64,000 bases of DNA from contig KE546972.1 in assembly GCA_000442125.1 (NCBI GenBank), positions 1,014,022-1,078,021 of the forward strand, in the 5' to 3' direction. Of the stretch, positions 10,201 to 22,243 are shown piece by piece. Every line of letters begins with the position of its first letter. Position 1 is the stretch's first letter. The DNA is from Opeltia flavorubescens. Its lineage: Eukaryota; Ascomycota; Lecanoromycetes; Teloschistales; Teloschistaceae. The notes beneath the pieces are model-generated. The model was not told where the DNA came from. It made no database searches and was given only the letters and a program-made list of their open reading frames with translations. Made by a program: the position numbers and the translations under genes.

Positions 10201-13200
10201 GTCACACCAAAGAACCAAGGTATGCCGAAAGCTGCCATCGAACGTATGCACGTGGAGGTTGTAGACCGCTGTGTCCGCCAGCTTAATACCGCAGCTTCTC
10301 GCCTCAAGGCTTTCACCGACGGCACATCCAGCGGCGAAGATGAGCCGATGGTTATAGTTGCCTCGGATGACGAGATATACCTAGAGCGACTTTCCTTTTG
10401 TCGTTCGCTTCTCGTCCTGAAAGAGCTTTTCTATAGAATTCGAAGTCACCCAGCCTACAGCCCAGTACCGTCTGCCCACTCACAGCAAAATAATGATGTC
10501 GAGGAGATCAATGGAGCCCCAATAACGATTCGTTACCAGCCATTCAGTGGAGCGTCTAATCGCTCAATCAAGACTTTACAAGTTGGTGACATGGAAAAGG
10601 TTGGTGAATTGATGCAACGCTTTGGCATGGTCACTGGCTTCCCCCATTTTACGGCGATCGTCGGTGGCCAGAAAGTCAATCTCGATGAATGCAAGGACCT
10701 GACACTTCGTACCACTCGGTTGCATGAGAAGGGATTGTTCCTAATCAAGAATCTGCCCAGTGGCGAAACGGCTCCCAGACAGTCATCACACTGGGGGCTC
10801 AAGCCACTTGATCTAGAGATAATGGGACATTTTCCTGACCTCTATCGTTTTCTGTCTTTAGACGAGGCACTCTCTAAAGAAGTAGGTTTCCAACCCTGTC
10901 GGCGTATCTGTCAGTGGTAGTTGATCTGGTTTAGGTACTCGAGTTTCTCAAAGCATTTCCGCCCGATGATCATATAGTCTCTTTGGTTTACTCTGAGAAC
11001 TCTCCTGTCGAGGACATATTTCCTTTTGCGACTCCTTTCAAGGCCTTGTACTCCGCATACACTTTTGAGCAATGCCTCAATTCTTCCCTCCAAACTGTAA
11101 TTTCCTCCTTCTCATCTACAATATTCATCATTTGACACGGTCTAGGGTTCCCCAATCCAGGAATTCGTCTGCCACGCAATCCGATGTATAACCACAAGCT
11201 TACGAAATGCACCTGTAAATGGCGCTTCTTCAGCAACTGATGGGGAATTACGGGCTGTAGCAGGCTTGACAGAATGCCTTCTCAAATTCCTAAAAGGTGA
11301 GCAAGGTCCCAGCGACCCATAACAAAAAAGCTGATGCGAACGTTGTATCAGAGGCTTCACGGACCGATGCGTCGAGCAAAATACTATCTGAGCAAGCCTC
11401 TCTCGTAGGGAGACTCCTTTCACTCTTTGATGTTGCAGACCATACCGAAGATTTATCTCTGGTCATGTCTTTGACGTGCGGATCTGTGGGGTGCATGCTC
11501 GAAGCATCCCTCCACTCAAAGGTGTTTTTCAAAGCTTTCCGCGATGCCAATCGATTCCAGACTATTCTGCGGAAAGTGCTGCTCTCCGAACCAAAGCGCG
11601 TGATCAGAATAGGCATCGCCAAGTCTATCAAGAGCATCTGCAATCACCCAGGGTGAGCGCTGAAGTTCCAGCCTTGCAAGCTTGTGCAACTAATATGATC
11701 GTAGTCTCGAATCCCTTCAGAAGCATGAATTCGCTTCCTTTTGTTGGGAAAATCTTGATACTCTCATCCCAGAATCTTTGGAACACGGCAGCCATGCTGA
11801 GGAGTTCTGTAGTGTGGCAACAACTGTGCTGCGGAGTTTGGATGACACCCGTCGGCAGAACCTCGATTTGTCTGCCTACACGGAAGATTGGTGCAATCTG
11901 CTGCTCAAACATCACCACACTGAGGTGTGTTGACTGAAATCTGTCGCTGCCGTTGTAATAGTCGTTGACGATCGTCTAGTTCGTTGGCCGAGATACTTTA
12001 GACTGGGTAATCCACGGCATTTCAGATCTCGTATTATGGTGTATTCAATTCATCAAGGCGACAAAGAAGCCCTTGAATATCAGGTATGTTCGCGTTCGTT
12101 CTGGAGATTGTCTGAATACTGAACGATCCAGTGGCAACTTGATAGAGTCACTTCTTCGTTCTCACTTGTTCCCCTTGATATCGGAGCCCGCGCTGGATGC
12201 GCCATCCCACCCTGCTCTACCAGTCCTTCACTCTAAGACTAGACAGAACCTCTACAACATCCTTCTGGCCTTGGGAAATAACACAGCCGATTATCATAAG
12301 CTTCTACGAATAGTGAGAGGTCTACTCCCGCGAGATGAGGGCCCTCAAGCATGGTCTTGGGGTGTCGCACAGACGATCGAAGATTTTTCGTACGACGCGA
12401 ACTGGAACTTTGAGAGATTCAATGCGATTCGATCATCTACAGGTTATGCGGGTCTAAGGAACCTAACAAACACGTGTTATATGAACTCTCTACTGACTCA
12501 GCTTTTCATGAACACCGGATTTCGAAATTTCATGCTGGACACGCACATTACAGATCAGAACCATTCCCAACGCTTATTGGCCGAGACGAAAAATCTTTTT
12601 GCCTATCTGCAGGAGACAATGCTCAAAGCTGTTGATACACAAGGAGTTGCTGATTCTTTGATCAATTACGAAAACACACTAATTGACGTCACGGTTCAGA
12701 TGGATGTGGATGAGTTCTATAACCTTTTGTTTGACCGATGGGAAAGCCAGATCTTATCAGATACAAGCAAAAAGTCTTTCCGGGCGTTTTACGGTGGTCA
12801 GATCGTACAACAAATCAAATCGAAAGAATGCCCACATGTCTCTGAACGACTAGAACCATTCTCTGCCATCCAGTGCGACATACAGGGTAAGTCGAGTTTA
12901 TCAGAAAGTTTAAGCGCGTACGTAGGTGGTGAGATCATGGAAGGAGGTTCGTACATTACTTCGATGCTACCTGGTTCCTTCACTAATTCTATGCAAAGAC
13001 AACAAATACTCTTGCACCTCATGCGATAGTTATGTCGATGCAGTGAAAAGGTATATAGCCATATTCAAACCAAATATCTTATTCTAACATTCACCAGGGC
13101 TTGTTTTAGAGAGATTCCTAACAACCTGATCTTCCATCTCAAGCGCTTCGATTACGATATCATGACGGGAGTACGTCATAAAATAAACGATCGGTTTGAA

Positions 13201-15258
13201 TTTCCGGAGAAAATCGATATGGCACCGTACAACATCAACTACCTTCAGGACACCGATCAGGCCCCGTTACCCGATGTGTTTGAGCTCGTTGGTATTCTAG
13301 TCCATATGGGAACAGCGGAGTCTGGCCATTATTACTCGTACATTAGGGAGCGCTCACCCAGGGCAGAACAAGATACTACATGGGTAGAATTCAATGACGC
13401 GGATGTGACTCTGTTCGACCCTTCGCGAATTCCCGATCTTTGCTTTGGCGGTATCACCGAGCCCACAGGATATGCAGCAGCATCCTACTCGAAGTCCTGG
13501 AATGCATATATGCTTTTCTATCAAAGAGTTCATACGACGAGCTCGGATGATAGAAAACCGCAGCCAATAGCAGAGCAACAGATCGGCAGAGACTCCTTAT
13601 GCGAATTAAGAAAGCGCATGACGGCTGACAATGAAAAATTCCTCCGGAAGTATTGCTTATACGATCCAGCACATGCTACCTTCGCCATAACGCTCCTCGA
13701 CCAGTTGCGCATCGTCACGAAGTCGTCTTGTTCGGAAGAGCATGCAGTTGAAAAGGACGCCATTGTTCTTTCCCTCGAATATGCCGAGCAGGTGCTATCG
13801 AGGATGAAAGACTCCACAGACTTTGATAAAATGGTCGATTCCTTGACCGCAGTCATTCGTGGATGTCCAGTGTGCTGCAGGCTCGCCTTGGAGTGGACTG
13901 CCAATAACAAGACAGCATTCCGTAACCTTCTACTCAGGTGTCCGACGCCCAAGGTGCGCAAAAGCTTTGGTGATTTGCTCGTTCGAGCACTCAAATATCT
14001 ACGCGACAATGATCCGCAGGAATATGGCTTCGATGTTGATAGCATCGAGCTTCAATCTGGAACCGCAGCACTGCCGGAGTCGGCCTGCAGAATCCTTCAG
14101 CGAATTGTCGAGAATGTACGTGAGCTGTGGCCTAGCCTACATTTACATTCACGATCGTGGGACGACTATTTTGGGTTGTTGGCTACGATTGCCGGCTTTG
14201 GGATCCCCGAGACATTTGTTCTACTGCGTGAGGACTTTCTCAAGCTCTGCCTCGAAATACTCATCATCGAATCGCCGGGAACGCGCAGGTTGAGGGTGGA
14301 TAACCCTCACTACAACCAACTACTCCGGCTAATTGAGAAGGGTCGCAAGTATTCATTAGCGAACTTGATCCAGCTCCTGCAGATGTTGTTATTCAGGATC
14401 GACCTTGAGGGCCGCTCGTTTGAACCAAAGTATCACGATCGCCTTCAATTAGACAACGGCGCATTTCCTTTATCCACTGTTGAAGAGTCTTACATCTACT
14501 ATGGTACGGATTCCAATCGATCTCGGTCACTGGTTTTCCTTGAGAAGATCGTTTCAGCCAACTCCAACCCTACAGCTGTAAAAAAGATTCTGCAGATGAT
14601 GATCTCAGCCGAGCCCGAGGTCGGCCATCTCCCAGATATCTCGAAGACTATCCTAAACGGAATCAGCATAGATCCCGCAGATCTCGCGGAACCCCATCTT
14701 GTTGCCGCCTTGACGTTTTGCGAGATCAGCAGTTCTCCCCAGGCGGTCAGGGAGATGATCACTCAGATCGCCCGGGAAGTGGACACGATTGGGACATCTG
14801 GTGGCGCGGCACACCTCGACTTCTTCGTCCAGGCGCGGCAGCTTATCAACCCACGGATTTCACGTCGGACGTTCAATAAACTGATCCTCAAGACGGTGTC
14901 TATGTGGGGCCCGCCATTGCTTATGTATTATGAAGAGCCTATCAGACAAGCAACGGTCGAATTTTTGAAGATCTTGATCTTCCATCATGGCAGTCAACCG
15001 AATGAGGGTAGAGAAGAAAACGAAGAGCTAGGAGATTTTGCCCGAGGATTATGCGAAGCGTGCATTAAGCGGGTGCAGGATAACGTGATCCGGCAACAAC
15101 ATCCAGTGGACATTAAATCCGTCGAAATTATACGGGAGGTTATCAAACATTGCATCGTCACGTATTTCCAGACAGGTACGGCTGAGGATGACCGTATAGC
15201 CGAGGAAGCTGAAGGTAAAGTCGGCCTACGGAATGATGTTACTGATCTCTGGCGCTAA
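7201..15258 (+). CDS. Giant ubiquitin carboxyl-terminal hydrolase (USP/UCH family, USP9X/USP34-like)
   Basis: Cysteine protease that removes ubiquitin from proteins. Model in 11 exons: 7201-7876, 7921-8086, 8136-10881, 10935-11096, 11146-11296, 11352-11652, 11705-11924, 11980-12083, 12132-12946, 12999-13050 and 13098-15258. All introns are 44-55 bp and all phases agree, giving 2517 aa. Residues 1-230 are Ser/Pro-rich with a basic KRPRLDSGSR patch and look disordered. A long helical-repeat region follows to about residue 1610. The catalytic domain begins at GLRNLTNTCYMNSLLTQLF with nucleophile Cys1624. It continues through QMDVDEFYNLLFDRWE, a CTSC zinc-type pair spread over two introns and the FHLKRFDYD block, and reaches ESGHYYSYIRE with His1875 and WVEFNDADV. 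The C-terminal 600 residues are again helical. The domain order and size match the large USP9X/USP34/FAF class, which has fungal members of about 2500 aa. The start is the first in-frame ATG. Confidence 0.93.
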
Positions 15259-16556
15259 GTAAAAGGACAGGGGTGTATGAGTCGATCAATATTCTTGCAA
15301 TCGAAGAAGCAGATGATGCAAATTCCGGTAAACGGCCGTGGTATAGGATGAAAGGAGTTTCCCGCTAACGATGTAATAGATGCATGGAACAACAGCGACG
15401 GCGATCTCCCGAGTGACTCCGGGTCTGAAAACTTACTTGTTTCCCCATGAAGGGGACCAGATAAGGTTTAGTGGCCAGCGATATGTGCGATGTTTGGTAC
15501 GAATAAGGAGTTGTTGGCGGTTGTTCGATTCGAAACAAGCATTGACGATAGAATATGAAGGCCTCGCTGGCATTTGGCGTACTTTGGTAAAGAAGGGAAG
15601 AAAAGGCAAAGGAAGGGATGAAAAGGGAATTTGATGCTTGTAAATGATGTGACACGAAGACTGGAGACGACGCTTCTATGCATCGGACGGATTTATAGGC
15701 GCATTGTTAGGAATGCCCTGGAGAACCGAGATTCAGACGATTACACGACAGCGACGGCGTTTCTTCCACGCGCAGGGCCAGGTAGGGGCTCGTACTGGTC
15801 AGGTTTCACGACCTGAAGGAAGAGACTGTCGGTAGATGATGGATGGAATCTTTAAGAAGGTGGAGCCTCACAGGCTGGAAAGTGGACTCGGAACTGTTGA
15901 AAATTGTAAAGCATCCAGAGAATCCTCCGCCTGACTACTATATTCTTCTTCCGACGCTGTATTTCCATTGGCAACATTGGTCGTCCAACATCGAATTCCG
16001 CAGGACTATGATTCATGTTGAAGAAAAGATGTTGATGACGCCTACTGAACAGGATCCAGCCAGCATTCCATCGCAGAACAACCGTCGCAATAAGAGTAGA
16101 TGAAGTAAAAGGCGCTAGTGGTGAGATAGTTCCGACGACTAGACTTGAATTGGACGATGGATCGGGACCAAGGCGAGAAGGAGGCGCATTTCATGCTGCA
16201 AGATAGGATAGCCATGCCTCTCGCCTAAGCCGCGTTTTCCCTATTTGTTCCATATCACCCACGAGAGATTAATACTCACCAATTGGCAGCCGCCAAAGCG
16301 AGATGTCCTCGCCGTCGCCCTGCTTGGCTGCAGAACCCCGTCTGGCTCGCATCCATGACTGTACTGTAAATAAGATACCAATCGTTCTACAACCACCTCT
16401 CTACCTCTCTCCTGCTTCCTGTCTTTCGCTCCTTTCTTTGCTTCTCCCATGTGCTCTGCCACGCAGATGACTTTTCTGCATCCATTGGCCTCGTCTCGTC
16501 GTTGCTAATCCACTGCACAAGCATTGTTTCTCTCTGTCGCTACCGTTCACTCGAAT
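15259..16556. other. Intergenic region, 1.3 kb
   Basis: 3' flank of the USP gene and promoter of the fasciclin gene. Several frames of 60-96 codons occur on both strands (for example 15843-16103 plus, 86 codons, starting ATG), but none has recognisable features or splice continuity. Pyrimidine-rich sequence at about 16390-16450 is typical of fungal promoters just upstream of a start. Confidence 0.45.
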
Positions 16557-17998
16557 ATGCCTCTCAACCTTTCTTCAATCGCTCTGCTCGCTCTTCTCTC
16601 CTGCGCTCCCTTCGCTCGTGCACAACAGGCTACTAAAGACCTCACAGAGCTCCTGCAATCCAACAAGAACCTCAGCGAGTTCACCACTCTACTGACTTCG
16701 TATGGCGACATCTACGCTAACCTCTCCTTTCAATCCGGTGTGACCATCCTTGCGCCTAATAACGACGCCTTCAACAAGATCCCTTATTCCTCTTTGGGGC
16801 CTGCTTTCGAAGCCAATCAGAGCCAAATCGTCCGCTCCGTTTTACAATACCACATTCTTCCAGGCTTACATCCGTCAGAAAGCTACAACGGCACCTTTTC
16901 CTTTGATCGCACCTGGTTGCAGAATGCTTCCTACACCAATGTTACTGGCGGCCAGACCGTTGGCGGCGTCCAGCAATCTGGCCCTGTCAACATCTTCACG
17001 AGTGGTATGGGCACTCGTTCCACCCTCGTGACCCCGGTCTGTACTTTTGTCTTTGCCCATCCAGACCGAGCTTGTGCTGATCATGTACTCGCAGAACCTT
17101 CCCTTCACAGGTGGCATCGTCCATGTTATCGATAATTTCTTGATACCACCACAGAATTTCATCCAGACGGTTCCTCAATTCAATCTGACTGCCGCTGGCG
17201 GTGCCGTTGAGAATGCGTAGGTGTCTCTCATCGCCCCTGTCGTACCGCTTGCGGTCCGAATTCCAGGAAGTTCCATATATGAGTGCAAATGTTGAGGCTT
17301 AATGCTGACATCGATCCATCTTTTTTTCCAGCTCATTGGCGGACTACGTTAACACCCATAAAGACCTCACCATCTTTGTCCCTCAGAATGCAGCCTTCCA
17401 GGCCCTTGGTGGCACTCTCGAATCGATGCCATCTTCGCAGCTGCAACGCATCTTAGACTACCATATCGTCAACGCTTCGACTATCGGATACAGCACAAAC
17501 CTCCCCAATGGCACCGTCCTCCGCACCCGTGCCGGTGAGAACCTAACCATCACCTTCGCTTCTAATTCCCTCTTCGTCAACCAAGCTCGGGTATTGCAGC
17601 AAGACCTCCTCATTTCCAACGGCATCATGCACGTTATCGATAACTTCCTCGACCCAAATGCCCCCTCCGTGACTGCGAACCCCGAAATCGCTACTGCGCC
17701 GCCGTTGCTGCAGGGAACGAGTCTAAGCGATAATGTGGTACCCTTCACGAGTTACTTACCGACCAGCGTGACGAGTTTCGATACCGCAAGCGCTTCGGCC
17801 ACGGGTAGTTTTGCGGCAAGCGATATTGGGAAGGGAACGAGTGCATTTGGTTCTGCGGCAGCGAGTGCAAGCGCAAGCAGCATGCACACGAGCACCAAAA
17901 AGAAGAGTGCAGCGGAGCGGGTGGAGTCACCACGGTTCGAGTTAAGAATTATGAGTGGCTTCTTGGGGGCCTTTTGTTGGTTTGTGGGCGCATTGTAA
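16557..17998 (+). CDS. Secreted or GPI-anchored fasciclin (FAS1) domain protein
   Basis: Model: exons 16557-17036, 17095-17216 and 17332-17998, with introns 17037-17094 (GTCTGT...GCAG) and 17217-17331 (GTAGGT...CCAG), 422 aa. ATG 16557 is chosen because it starts a clean signal peptide, MPLNLSSIALLALLSCAPFARA, cleaved before QQ. An upstream in-frame extension has no ATG. There are two FAS1 domains. The first (about residues 30-180) contains VTILAPNNDAFNKIP and a YHILPG motif, and ends in GGIVHVIDNFLIPP after splicing. The second (about residues 205-310) contains LTIFVPQNAAFQALGG, LDYHIV and GIMHVIDNFLDPN. A Ser/Thr/Ala-rich linker and a short hydrophobic C-terminus (FLGAFCWFVGAL) suggest a GPI anchor. 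Several N-glycosylation sequons are present. Family members act in cell adhesion and at the cell wall. The role here is unknown. Confidence 0.9.
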
Positions 17999-18722
17999 TC
18001 TTCCATTCCAAAGTCACGGGGCATATACAAACGAGTGAAAGAGGAGTATCAAATATTGTCGGAGAAGTTGGATATTGAGATAGGAGGGAAGATGCTCACT
18101 TGAGAGTGTGGTTTCATCCATCCGTGGCCATTTCCATTCATTTATTTATTAGGAGTATGATTTGGACTATGAGGAGACTACGGGATCGGCGAACGCGTTG
18201 CATGAACGGAGTCGTCACTGCCAGCGATACGCGCCGTTGATTTTGGGATGTTTCCGCGTGCTTTCTTTCATCGACTGGTGGCACATGAAATGAGATTGGC
18301 GAAGGGTTGGGAAGGTTTCGGCGCCGTAAAGCCAAGGACACAAGGACATATTTAGAATATAATATCGAAAGGAATAATTTATCAGACAGGAGAGATGGAA
18401 GGTAACAATCAATATAGAATTTACTTATGCGGACCACTTCTAGATAATACTCGTGGAGGCGGGCCTTGCTTGAATCTTTTCTACCCTGACCAACCACGAA
18501 GAGATCACTGGAAGTTTTTGGGTTTACAATCTCCAGGTATGCACCAGCAGTGCTGAGAGTGTACCTTAGTCATAAGTGGCTCGATGAACCCGACCCGAGC
18601 ATATCGTCATGCCTCGACATACGGGCTTCGAAGGTTCCGTAGATGAGAAGATCAGACACAATGTTCGATTAGTTCAGCCAATGGAACCACCTTTGAAGTA
18701 ACGCCAGTCGCCAGCAAGGCGA
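17999..18722. other. Convergent 3' region between the fasciclin and TFIIE-alpha genes
   Basis: 724 bp between two genes that end towards each other. It presumably contains both 3' UTRs and polyadenylation signals. Overlapping minus-strand frames at 18138-18497 and 17752-18030 are not protein-like and partly lie under the fasciclin gene. Confidence 0.5.
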
Positions 18723-20216
18723 TCATAATGCGTCTTCGAATTCGGCTTCCTCATCTTCGTCCGATACAAGCGGGTTTACCTCTGAGGCCCCACTACCGTT
18801 TGTTCTCTCCACTTTGACTCTCTTTGCGGCGGGACTGTTGCTGTTCGCCGCCACGTCGGGTGTCGAGGCCACGGAGCCGGGCGCACTACTCCCGCTCTCG
18901 CTGACCAGCTCATTATTTTCTCGGAACGTCCCACTCGGCAAAGGTTTAAGGTTCCCAACATCCTCAACCTTGACATTCGATTGTGAGCTCGATGGGGTAG
19001 CCTTGATGTCAACATTCTCGAATTCATCTCCTTCGCCTTCGTCGTCTGAAGATTCTCCTTCTTCGTCCTCCCGATCTTCGCGCTCTTCCTTCTCTTTTTC
19101 TTGCGCCATGCGGGCGTAGTAGGCCGCTAATTCGTCGCTCTCGTCGACGGTTGTGTTCGCCATGATGGCCTTGTCATCTTCGTTGGTATTCTCGGTTTTC
19201 GAGATTGTTTCTACGATTGAGTCGCGTTTCATGCCTGGCTTAAAATCGGTGTTTGCTGATGAACCGCCTGTGACAGTTGATTGTGTATGCCAGATAGGGA
19301 GGGCGTTTTGCGCTGCAATGGAGGCTATTCGGTTCTCTTCAGTAACTTTCTCTGCAGCGGTTTTCTCGGTGGAGGAGGTAAGATCGACGGTAAGATCTTG
19401 GGTGACTGGCTCATTGACACCCTTCACTGCCGCCGGAGGGCCAGAGTTTGTCTCAATGGGCACAGTGATACGAACCGGATTGACGTCTTTATTACGCTGG
19501 ACGGGGATCTGAAGGGTTAGGGCAGTTTCAAAATCGTTTTTGGGGATCGTGGCATGGTCAATGTCTTTCAACAATGTGAGAAGCCGTTCCAACTGAGCGG
19601 CTAGCCTGACCTGTTTTTCGCTTCCGGCGCTGTCGCCTGCGGTGGGCTCCTCTCGTTCGAGTGTTCCACCACAGCGGTGGCAGAGAAAACCTGAAGGGCC
19701 AAAATTATCGAGGACTTCCATCTGAGTCCATTGGGCTTTACAACGTGGACAGCAGTAATCCTTCTTCTCCTCAGACGGCTTGTACATTTGCTTGACTCTA
19801 GTAGTGAGGTGGAGAACACGGTACTTGATAGCATCGATGGTTGCGTGGAAGTCGATATAGTAGTAGTCTCGGTTGATAGGGCGCTGCAGTCCTTCACGGA
19901 TTTCTTGTCGCGAATGCCTTAGCTCATTAGCGCCCGATTACCAGCACGGAGAACGTCGTTCAAGAGAGACGGACACAGCCAGCAGTCGATCCTCTCGAAG
20001 TTTCCCACACAGTTTCCGTAGGTCCTTCGGCTGCATACTCAACAGATGAGCCAGATCTTCATTCGACAGACTTAGAATGTTAATCGCCTAGACCACAAGG
20101 AGGGGTAGGCGATGAACTGACGTTGAGTGTATCATCAGAGCATCTATGACTAAGACATGTCGAGTTTCGTGGAAAGCACGCACGACACTCCGAATGAGAG
20201 TTTTGGCCAGGTCCAT
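18723..20216 (-). CDS. TFA1: Transcription initiation factor IIE subunit alpha (TFA1)
   Basis: General RNA polymerase II factor that recruits and stimulates TFIIH at the promoter. Minus-strand model: exons 20216-20122, 20070-19975 and 19917-18723. The introns are 20071-20121 (GTCAGT...CTAAG) and 19918-19974 (GTCCGT...CTAAG, branch GCTAATG), giving 461 aa. Exon 1 encodes MDLAKTLIRSVVRAFHETRH, the usual winged-helix start. Splicing then gives MIHSTLSNEDLAHLLSMQPK with DLRKLCGKLREDRLLAV following. The segment RDYYYIDFHATIDAIKYRV leads into a zinc ribbon with Cys120, Cys123, Cys143 and Cys146 (CPRC and CHRC). The C-terminal half is acidic and low in complexity, with EEGESSDDEGEGDEFENVD near residue 350 and EEAEFEDAL at the end, as expected for the TFIIH-binding tail. 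Every expected part is present. Confidence 0.92.
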
Positions 20217-21281
20217 GTTGGGCGATAGCTATCGTTCTCTTCCGGGACTGACGAAATCGTGTGAGAAGCTCGTGATCCGGTGGTGGAAATCGAGGCTCGG
20301 AGACGACATGCTACGTATCTTAACAAAGAGGGCGTGGTATACGAGTAAATTCTGGCAAACTTTGCTAGGATCTGGCCAATTCTCCAACTTTTGATCGTAT
20401 CATCCGCTGTCGCTCGCTATGAGAGATATGGGTAACAATTGTTGCAAGTATCGGACTGAGGACAGTTAAGAGATCGATGATGAATCCTCACGAACAATAT
20501 GAAAGGTAACATCATAACAAATTATGGGAGAATGTTCGATCATCCAGAGCTTCGTCCGCAAGGACAGTGGTTGTCGAAGAGAGACCAGGTAGCAAGTCAA
20601 AATGTCGACCATGAAGCATGACTACTTTACTAGTCCAAATCGAGAACAGAAATTACAGCCTTATGCGATCGTACCGCGAGCATTTCGTACTGGCCCTTGT
20701 CCCCTGCGAAAGAGCTGCATTGTAATATTGTGGCCTCTGAATCATGCTCATCATCTCAAAGTCAATCTAGTCAGCCTCAACAATGCACGTCAAAAGCAAG
20801 CCAATGAATTTGCTAGAAGAAGTTCGCTGCCTTACGTCCTTAAACGTCATATGCTATCAACATAACAACAATTTTGACGCTCACTCGGTTGATCAATGAT
20901 TAGATCAATCTTCGCCTTGAACGTAGTCAAATTGGTTGACAGCATTGGGTTCATTGCGATGTTACTTCGTTTTTAGCTGACAAGATGCTTACATGGGATC
21001 AAAAGCGTCACAAGAATCCTATGTCATGCCATGCTACAGCAGTCGCTACTCTTTTCACGTATGTTGTGCTATATATTATGTGTTCCTTCTTGAAGCACCG
21101 TAGCCTTTTCAAGATCTGCAGACGAGCGGAACCATCGACAGAAGGGTACAGGCCGATAAGCTAAATCCCATTGTGATCTGTCTCTTTCCCACATGACTGT
21201 CCTCTAGCAACACATGGTTCTTGTATTTTGCTCTGGCATGGCGCGGAAGATCTGACAACGTAGAGTCTCTAGGAATCTAAA
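20217..21281. other. Intergenic region, 1.1 kb
   Basis: Promoter side of TFA1, then sequence without a convincing gene. Frames at 20146-20394 and 20602-20865 lack recognisable features. They may be non-coding. Confidence 0.45.
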
Positions 21282-21613
21282 TTAGCCTACAGCTTGATGC
21301 AACGCACTTTCCCTATATCCTAAAAATCCAACCAATAGTTCCTCATGCGTTCTGTTATGGGTGCACTTTCCCCCCTCGATCCAGAAAATGCGATCAGCCC
21401 TCTGCACGGTGCAAAGCCTGTGTGCTACGACGAGGACAATCATCCGCCCTCTTAAGCCCTCAATCGTCTCCTGCAAACTCGCTTCTGATTCCGCGTCGAG
21501 CGCACTTGTGGGTTCATCCAGTAGCAACAAACGAGGCATTGCTAATACTGCCGGCGCAGACATAAAAGAAGCACGACATACTACATTGCCTAGTAAGAGA
21601 AAGCTAAAGATGT
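21282..21613 (-). pseudogene. ABC transporter fragment (C-terminal end of a nucleotide-binding domain)
   Basis: About 100 residues match the end of an exporter-type ABC nucleotide-binding domain. Visible are a Walker B and D-loop (RLLLLDEPTSALDAESEASL), then the H-loop (IVLVVAHRLCTVQRADRIFW) and a typical tail with GGK, THEELL and a stop. The Walker A motif, the SGGQ signature and all membrane segments are missing. Immediately upstream the sequence changes to VVCRASFMSAPAV, which does not fit the family. This is therefore a truncated relic. MDR-type ABC transporters often sit beside fungal siderophore genes, so it may be what is left of a cluster transporter. That link is inference. Confidence 0.75.
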
Positions 21614-21663
21614 ATAAAAACTTGGCAATTTGAAACCCTTTTTCGTTTATGCAGCTCATCACC

Positions 21664-22100
21664 CTGTTCCAGTTACGTATTTCTAAAGCAGAGCGGGCTC
21701 ATTTTCAAGACCGGGAAATGTGCTCCTAGCGCGCATCTGCTGGAGTCTATGATCCATCATCACAACGCGAGTCGACAGGATGTCCCTGAACCAAGGTACA
21801 AGGGGCAGATTTCAAGTCGAATTGGTTATACTATTGGCACATGGGTGAGCCTACAGCACTCGATTAGCCAATTTTCTGTGGGATGATGGTAGAACTCCGG
21901 TGTCGGCACCAGTGGCGCGCTGTCAAGAATTACATATGCTTCACGACCATGTTGCCGGATCTGCAGGAGTGGAGGTCTGAAAGGGGAGATCGTGCAGGTT
22001 GCAACCCTTATGGGCTGGAGTACAACCCCATAGGCCAGTCGAGGTTCGTCGCCTAGTGATGCACGAACTTTATGAGCTCCACTTTAGAACCGCAAAGCTG
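21664..22100 (-). other. Possible gene remnant, unidentified
   Basis: Two minus-strand open stretches read like protein: one at about 22080-21850 (sample AYGVVLQPIRVATC and AYVILDSAPLVPTPEFYHHP) and one at about 21810-21705 (sample DILSTRVVMMDHRLQQMRAR) that ends in a stop. A GTAGGC...TTCAG intron of about 68 bp could join them. No ATG or upstream exon fits: a stop lies just upstream, next to the hairpin. Plus-strand frames in the same place look almost as protein-like, so strand and coding status are uncertain. I do not recognise a family. Confidence 0.22.
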
Positions 22101-22114
22101 ACATTTTTGTACGT

Positions 22115-22186
22115 AGGGTCGGTGACAAAAGTCATGCAACATAGGGTGGGGGTTGCCAAGAGCCCATGACTTTTGTCACCGACCCT
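22115..22186. repeat. Perfect 22-bp inverted repeat (hairpin), 28-bp loop
   Basis: The left arm 22115-22136 (AGGGTCGGTGACAAAAGTCA then TG) is exactly complementary to the right arm 22165-22186. The loop, 22137-22164, is G-rich. It could be a folded RNA element, a tiny inverted-repeat transposon (MITE) or paired transposon ends. No flanking target duplication is obvious. It lies about 670 bp upstream of the monooxygenase start. Confidence 0.85.
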
Positions 22187-22234
22187 CGGTACCAAGCCGC
22201 TAAGTTCCTTGGCTCGCTTATTCATAATCTCTAG

Positions 22235-22243
22235 ATCAGATAA
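22235..22243 (+). promoter_or_regulatory. Iron-type GATA factor site (ATCAGATAA) upstream of the monooxygenase
   Basis: The sequence is an exact ATCWGATAA match, the extended GATA motif bound by SreA/URBS1-type repressors at fungal siderophore genes. It lies 613 bp before the ATG of the L-ornithine monooxygenase. This fits repression when iron is plentiful. A single nine-base match can occur by chance, but gene context supports it. Confidence 0.55.

Noticed and set aside
15843-16103. An 86-codon frame starting with ATG upstream of the fasciclin gene
   Set aside because: It has no signal, domain or splice evidence. It remains possible but is not supported.
18814-19512. Plus-strand frames opposite TFIIE-alpha, serine-rich
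   Set aside because: They are antisense of the acidic low-complexity region of TFA1 (GAA/GAT repeats read as TTC/ATC).
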